Shown: in pieces, positions 5,796 to 9,719 of the stretch
Numbering within the stretch: position 1 is the first letter of the stretch
Layout: each line of letters begins with the position of its first letter
NCBI GenBank assembly: GCA_020441225.1
Contig: JAGRMP010000092.1
Location: forward strand, 1-9,719
Direction: 5' to 3'
Length of the DNA stretch: 9,719 nt
From: Maritimibacter sp.
GTDB taxonomy: Bacteria > Pseudomonadota > Alphaproteobacteria > Rhodobacterales > Rhodobacteraceae
Program-made: the position numbers and the translations under genes
Notes under the pieces: model-generated
What the model saw: only the letters and a program-made list of their open reading frames with translations
Database searches by the model: none
Told to the model about the DNA's origin: nothing

Positions 5796-8171
5796 ATGCC
5801 ACACGATGAGCACAGCCATGACCACTCCCGACAAACCGACCATGCACATGCCGCCGGCCAAAGCACCGACAACGCTTGTTGCGGTGCGGGGGAGGGCGCG
5901 ATGTGCGGTGATATCGGGGCGGTCGGCGACGTGGATGCCGTGGGGCGGAGCTTTCGGGTCAATGGTCTCGATTGCGCCGAAGAAGTCGCAATACTGAACC
6001 GAGTCCTTGGCCCCGAGGTTGGCGGTGAGGAGCACCTGGCTTTCGACGTGATCAACGGGCGGATGACGGTGCTCGATTCCGGCACCGACGTTTCGGACGC
6101 GATGATCATCAAGCTGATTGGCTCGACCGGAATGAGCGCCAGCCCCTGGGACGCCGAGAGCGCCGCGGCCAGCCAGGCTGAACACTTGCGACGGCAACGC
6201 TTCTTCACGGTGTTCTCCGGCGGCTTCTGGGCTGCCGGGTTCGGGTACCATATCATCGAAAGCGGTATCGCTGGAGCCATTCGGCTCTTCGCGGGCCATG
6301 GCGAAGCGCCGATGCCATTGATCGAAAGCGCCCTGTTTTTGGCGGCAATCGTCTTTGGCGTCTGGCTGGTGGCGCCGAAAGCGCTGTCGTCTGCACGCAG
6401 GCTGTCTCCGGACATGAACCTGTTGATGGTCGTTGCGGTGGCCGGTGCCATATTCCTGGGTGAGTATTTCGAGGCCGCGACGGTTGCCTTCTTCTTCTCT
6501 CTTTCGCTTTATCTCGAAAGCTGGAGCGTCGGTCGGGCACGCAATGCGGTTGCCGCATTGCTCGATCTGGCACCGCCGACCGCGAGGGTGATCCGAAACG
6601 ACGGGACCGAACTGGATGTGCCGGCAGCTCAGGTCGCAGTAGGAGACCGTTTCGTCGTGCGCGGCGGCGATCGCATCCCGTTGGACGGCGAGGTGGTGGA
6701 AGGGATCAGCGGGGTCAATCAGGCGCCAATTACCGGCGAAAGCGCGCTGGTCACCAAGGAACTCGGCGACGAGGTTTTTGCCGGCACAATCAACGGTGAC
6801 GGCACATTGACCGTCCGCGCGACCAAACCGGCCGGAAACACCGTGCTGTCGCGCATCATCCGCATGGTCAGTGATGCGCATTCGCGCCGGGCCGATGTAG
6901 AGCAATGGGTGGCCAAGTTCGCCCGTGTCTACACCCCGATCGTGATGTTTCTTGCAATCGCCATCGCCGTCCTGCCGCCGCTCTTGATTGGCGGATCTTG
7001 GGACTACTGGTTCTACAACGCACTGGTACTTCTCGTCATCGCATGCCCCTGCGCACTTGTCATCTCGACACCCGTGTCGATCGTTGCCGCGCTGGCATCG
7101 TCAGCCCGGCAGGGTGTTCTGATCAAGGGTGGCGCCTATGTCGAGGCGCCGGGGCGCGTTACCGCGCTGGCAATGGACAAGACCGGCACAATCACCGAGG
7201 GCGAACCCGAGGTCGCCTCGGTGCATCCGCTCGGAGGCACATCAGAGCGCGAGCTTCTGGAAGCGGCGGCGGCGCTGGAGGCGCGGTCTTCGCACCCGCT
7301 TGCCGGTGCGATCCTGGCGCGGGCGAGGGCTGCGGGCATCGGCGACCTGGCCGCCGAAGACACGCGCACTGTGCCGGGCCGGGGCGTCGAAGGGGCATTT
7401 GGCGGCCGGACGATCTGGCTCGGCTCCGACCGGTTCGCCGCCGAAAAGGGTATCGACGGCTCTCTGCCGGAAGACCTGCGCGAGCGCATTGAGAGCGCGG
7501 GCAGCACGCTGGTGGCGGTCGGGGACGACGAGAAGCTTCTGGGCGTTCTGGAGCTACGCGACCGTATCCGTACCGATGCCCATAGTATCGTCGCACGCCT
7601 CCACGCCCAAGGTGTCAAGACCATCGTCATGCTGACCGGTGACAACGAACGTACGGCCCGCGCGGTGGCGGCCGAAGTCGGTATCGATGAAGTGTACGCA
7701 GAGCTTCTTCCCGAGCAGAAAGTCGAGGTCATCGAAGAATTGGTGAAAAGCCATTCCATGGTCGCGATGATCGGCGACGGGGTCAATGACGCCCCGGCCA
7801 TGGCACGGGCGCATTTCGGAATTGCCATGGGCGCCATCGGATCGGACGCCGCTGTCGAGACCGCCGACATCGCGCTGATGACGGACGATATCGGAAAGGT
7901 GCCCTGGCTCATCTCTCATTCCCGCCGGACAATGACAATCATCCGGCAAAACATCGGCGTGTCGCTCGCGGTCAAGGCGCTCTTCGCCGGATTGACGGCC
8001 TTCGGCATGGCCACGATGTGGGGCGCGATCGCCGCGGACGTGGGCGTGTCACTTCTCGTGGTGATGAACGCACTGAGGCTCTTGAACGGGAAAGTTTCCA
8101 GTGGCGATCCGGCGGACAGGGAACCGCACGGAGGAAGCACGCCTAAAGAGGTCCTGACACAGGGCCTTTGA
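5796..8171 (+). CDS. Heavy-metal P1B-2 ATPase, Zn2+/Cd2+/Pb2+ exporter (CadA/ZntA type)
   Basis: A 791-residue inner-membrane pump that exports divalent soft metals at the cost of ATP. The N-terminus is His-rich (His3, 6, 8, 10, 16, 18), followed by Cys28-Cys29, Cys37 and one HMA-like domain whose metal loop is LDCAEE (Cys60, Glu62, Glu63) rather than GMxCxxC. Core motifs are all present: TGES (313-316), CPC in the membrane (417-419), DKTGT (phosphorylated Asp461), SSHPLA (His500), TGDN (614-617) and GDGVNDAP (660-667). Lys727 and Asp748 in the last membrane segments, the latter in DVGVSLLVVMNALRLL, mark the Zn/Cd/Pb group rather than copper. Length is normal. Expression is probably induced through the MerR-type promoter at 5730-5760. 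No co-transcribed partner is evident. Confidence 0.95.
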   Translation: MPHDEHSHDHSRQTDHAHAAGQSTDNACCGAGEGAMCGDIGAVGDVDAVGRSFRVNGLDCAEEVAILNRVLGPEVGGEEHLAFDVINGRMTVLDSGTDVSDAMIIKLIGSTGMSASPWDAESAAASQAEHLRRQRFFTVFSGGFWAAGFGYHIIESGIAGAIRLFAGHGEAPMPLIESALFLAAIVFGVWLVAPKALSSARRLSPDMNLLMVVAVAGAIFLGEYFEAATVAFFFSLSLYLESWSVGRARNAVAALLDLAPPTARVIRNDGTELDVPAAQVAVGDRFVVRGGDRIPLDGEVVEGISGVNQAPITGESALVTKELGDEVFAGTINGDGTLTVRATKPAGNTVLSRIIRMVSDAHSRRADVEQWVAKFARVYTPIVMFLAIAIAVLPPLLIGGSWDYWFYNALVLLVIACPCALVISTPVSIVAALASSARQGVLIKGGAYVEAPGRVTALAMDKTGTITEGEPEVASVHPLGGTSERELLEAAAALEARSSHPLAGAILARARAAGIGDLAAEDTRTVPGRGVEGAFGGRTIWLGSDRFAAEKGIDGSLPEDLRERIESAGSTLVAVGDDEKLLGVLELRDRIRTDAHSIVARLHAQGVKTIVMLTGDNERTARAVAAEVGIDEVYAELLPEQKVEVIEELVKSHSMVAMIGDGVNDAPAMARAHFGIAMGAIGSDAAVETADIALMTDDIGKVPWLISHSRRTMTIIRQNIGVSLAVKALFAGLTAFGMATMWGAIAADVGVSLLVVMNALRLLNGKVSSGDPADREPHGGSTPKEVLTQGL

Positions 8172-8181
8172 GTGCGAATTG

Positions 8182-8241
8182 ATGGTGGGTGCAATGCATG
8201 CCTGCCGTGCTGTGCCCCACCATTTCGGTATGATCACCGAA
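8182..8241. repeat. Two adjacent inverted repeats after the ATPase gene
   Basis: ATGGTGGG (8182-8189) pairs with CCCACCAT (8216-8223), extended by GCA/TGC past a bulged T. Immediately next to it TTCGGT (8224-8229) pairs perfectly with ACCGAA (8236-8241) across 6 bases. The first could help end the ATPase transcript; the second could also be a protein-binding dyad. Neither has a T-tract. Confidence 0.4.
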
Positions 8242-8244
8242 TTC

Positions 8245-8281
8245 GATGGGTGTGGAGAGGGACTCGGCTCCTCACCCCATC
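8245..8281 (+). terminator. Possible terminator hairpin downstream of the ATPase gene
   Basis: GATGGGTGTGGAG (8245-8257) pairs with CTCCTCACCCCATC (8268-8281), with one bulge and one mismatch, around a 10-base loop. This is the strongest of three consecutive hairpins between the ATPase and the second L,D-transpeptidase. Only a few T residues follow, so termination is uncertain. Confidence 0.35.
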
Positions 8282-8384
8282 TTGATTGGAAATTCGGTTC
8301 CGGTTGCACTATTTCAACAAGATCAAAAACTCGCGCGGCACTTATGTGTCTTTGCACCCCCAACAAATTCGGGAGACACGGGCC

Positions 8385-9050
8385 ATGCTGACCAGACGCC
8401 ATTTCGTGGCGACAAGCACCGCGTTGTTTTCGCTACCCATAGCGACATCCGCGTCGGCTGCCGCGTCGTCGTTGCATGACCAATGGGCGACCTGGGATGC
8501 GCAAGTCACGCCTCAATACTACGATCCCTGGACGTCGAACCCCTGGGGCCTGCAACCGCGGTTTCTGCCACACATTGTCGAGGCCCGCGCCGGGCTCCGC
8601 CCCGGCGACATCCATGTCGATGCCGTGGCGCGCTATCTCTATCACATTCGCGGTGACGGTACCGCCATGCGCTACGGGGCCGCGATCGCGCGAGGCAATC
8701 TCTATGTCCCGGGTACATTTACCATTCGCCGCAAGGCCAAATGGCCGAGTTGGACACCGACGAAAGCCATGATCGCCCGCGATCCCCAGCTGTATGTCGG
8801 AATCGAAAACGGTATGCCGCCTGGCCCGGAAAACCCTTTGGGTTCACGGGCGCTCTATCTCTATGAAGGGAGCCGCGACACCTATCTGCGAATTCACGGC
8901 TCGCCTTTCCCGGAATCGATCGGCGGACGCGCGAGTTCGGGATGCGTGCGGATGGTCATGCCCCACATCAACGATCTCTACGAGGACGTCGAGACTGGCG
9001 TGACCGCCTATCTCTACCCCCCTGAAGACTCCGTCACGGCCCGCGGCTGA
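8385..9050 (+). CDS. L,D-transpeptidase (YkuD domain) with Tat-type signal
   Basis: A 221-residue exported L,D-transpeptidase. The N-terminus TRRHFV (3-8) followed by a hydrophobic stretch and ASA (23-25) is a twin-arginine signal peptide, which is less usual than Sec export for this family. The catalytic block is His171-Gly ... SSGCVRM (184-190), nucleophile Cys187; Ser185 stands where His is found in the common SHGC motif. The domain also shows GAAIARGNLYVPGTFTI (98-114). The enzyme forms 3-3 cross-links or links proteins to peptidoglycan. ATG at 8385 has GGGAG 9 bases upstream; an open frame runs to 8286, but that extension would bury the Tat signal. It shares only the catalytic fold with the smaller transpeptidase at 4541-5002, so they are not recent duplicates. 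It converges with the next gene. Confidence 0.93.
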   Translation: MLTRRHFVATSTALFSLPIATSASAAASSLHDQWATWDAQVTPQYYDPWTSNPWGLQPRFLPHIVEARAGLRPGDIHVDAVARYLYHIRGDGTAMRYGAAIARGNLYVPGTFTIRRKAKWPSWTPTKAMIARDPQLYVGIENGMPPGPENPLGSRALYLYEGSRDTYLRIHGSPFPESIGGRASSGCVRMVMPHINDLYEDVETGVTAYLYPPEDSVTARG

Positions 9051-9186
9051 CGCGTGTTCCAGAAGACCCAGCACGAGGGAGTTGGGCTCGGAACGGCGGA
9101 CCGAAGGCACGAAGACTAATCGAACCCGATAATCCGGTCACGCTCCGGCCTCGGCAGGAGGTTGCGCTTCCGCCTACCGACGACGG

Positions 9187-9561
9187 CTACCCGCCTTTCG
9201 ACCCTGTGCAGATTGGACGACCGTCCACGGTTCGCAATGGCAGCAGCGTCGTTTCGACCGGGCCAGCATGTCGATACCAATAACAGCCGTCCTCCGGCCG
9301 AAGTTGCGCGGTGGTCAGGTCCTGATATGGTGCGGCGATGGCCACCACAGCTTCCGGAAGTGGTCGGATTGATCCGGCACCGTCGGCCCCATCAGTTGGA
9401 ACAGCACAGGCTCCAAGCACCGACATGGTCAGTGGCGCGCTGATTGTCAAAAGACGTACCCGCGTGCGGCGGCTCGTTCGAGGGCCGTTCGCGGGCAAAT
9501 TGAATTGCCACCGCCAGCTCGGCGGCACGCATGCTTCATGGACGTTGAGATTGCTCGGCAC
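9187..9561 (-). CDS. Small conserved-looking protein, possible lipoprotein, coupled to DUF411 gene
   Basis: A frame of 124 codons using GTG at 9561, which begins 3 bases after the DUF411 stop and has AGGGG 9 bases upstream. The C-terminal two thirds look like real protein: LPEAVVAIAAPYQDLTTAQL (68-87), DGCYWYRHAGPVETTLLPLR (91-110) and DGRPIC (113-118), with Cys93 and Cys118. A hydrophobic stretch ends in VLGAC (Cys52), which fits a lipobox. From GTG the segment before it is unusually long, so a TTG at 9498, giving Cys31 after an Arg-rich n-region, is a real alternative; an ATG at 9426 is too close to the Cys. I recall similar short proteins in Rhodobacteraceae but know no function. Position suggests an envelope role with DUF411. 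Confidence 0.7.
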   Translation of the reverse strand: MPSNLNVHEACVPPSWRWQFNLPANGPRTSRRTRVRLLTISAPLTMSVLGACAVPTDGADGAGSIRPLPEAVVAIAAPYQDLTTAQLRPEDGCYWYRHAGPVETTLLPLRTVDGRPICTGSKGG

Positions 9562-9564
9562 CGG

Positions 9565-9719
9565 TCAATTCCCCTGATAGCTGTTGAAGATGTCCGTCGA
9601 ACCGTCGTTCCGGATCAGAAAGACGTCATAGGCTTCTCGGCGTTTGCCCTGATCCATGCCCGGCGAGCCGAGCGGCATGCCAGGCACCGCCAGGCCAACG
9701 GCATCGGGGCGTTCCTCCA
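9565..9719 (-). CDS. DUF411 family metal-binding protein, C-terminal part
   Basis: The last 50 codons are visible; the 5' end lies beyond the window. EERPDAVGLAVPGMPLGSPG followed by YDVFLIRNDGSTDIFNSY is the characteristic C-terminus of DUF411 proteins. These are small envelope proteins with an N-terminal Cys motif, often found beside copper-resistance genes and thought to bind metal. The N-terminal Cys motif is outside the window and unverified. The gene is directly followed by the small possible lipoprotein, probably in one transcript. Its presence at this edge and the multicopper oxidase at the other supports reading the region as metal resistance. Confidence 0.88.
   Translation of the reverse strand, partial: EERPDAVGLAVPGMPLGSPGMDQGKRREAYDVFLIRNDGSTDIFNSYQGN

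Noticed and set aside
5754..6905. Long open frame on the minus strand opposite the ATPase N-terminus
   Set aside because: It is antisense to the conserved ATPase domains and has shadow-like composition and no start signals.

Overview
The window looks like part of a metal-resistance accessory region from an alphaproteobacterium, probably Rhodobacteraceae. Reasons are the high GC, alphaproteobacterial-style proteins, and a copper/heavy-metal gene set (multicopper oxidase, Zn/Cd/Pb P-type ATPase, DUF411 protein) mixed with gene relics. The lineage is inferred from protein style; no rRNA or marker gene is present.

Layout. Positions 1-325 hold the 3' end of a multicopper oxidase (+). Positions 500-1165 (-) encode an ArsR-family repressor fused to a rhodanese domain. 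It diverges from a two-gene operon at 1254-3415 (+): a fatty acid hydroxylase/sterol desaturase family membrane enzyme that overlaps by 4 bases with an MFS transporter. Between the two units is an 88-base intergenic region with an inverted repeat that may be the ArsR operator.

Positions 3416-5768 are mostly decayed DNA. I recognise a fragment resembling an IS30-family transposase C-terminus (about 3542-3613), the Walker B to H-loop part of a LolD-type ABC ATPase (about 4241-4432), and the C-terminus of a second MFS transporter (about 5326-5565) in which two conserved Trp codons have become TGA. One intact gene lies inside: a small Sec-exported L,D-transpeptidase (4541-5002).

Positions 5730-8171 hold a P1B-2 heavy-metal ATPase behind a promoter with the architecture of MerR-family targets: a 19-bp spacer with a central dyad. 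No merR gene lies in the window. Positions 8182-8281 carry three inverted repeats. Positions 8385-9050 encode a second L,D-transpeptidase with a Tat-type signal. From the right edge, a DUF411 protein (9565-9719, partial) and a small possible lipoprotein (9187-9561) run on the minus strand.

How the genes may work together (inference): the oxidase acts on periplasmic Cu(I), the ATPase exports divalent soft metals, and DUF411 binds metal in the envelope. The two L,D-transpeptidases may keep peptidoglycan cross-linking going under metal stress, as copper is reported to inhibit this enzyme class. The ArsR-rhodanese/hydroxylase/MFS module looks like a separately regulated unit whose substrate and signal are unknown; it is the best candidate here for an undescribed system.
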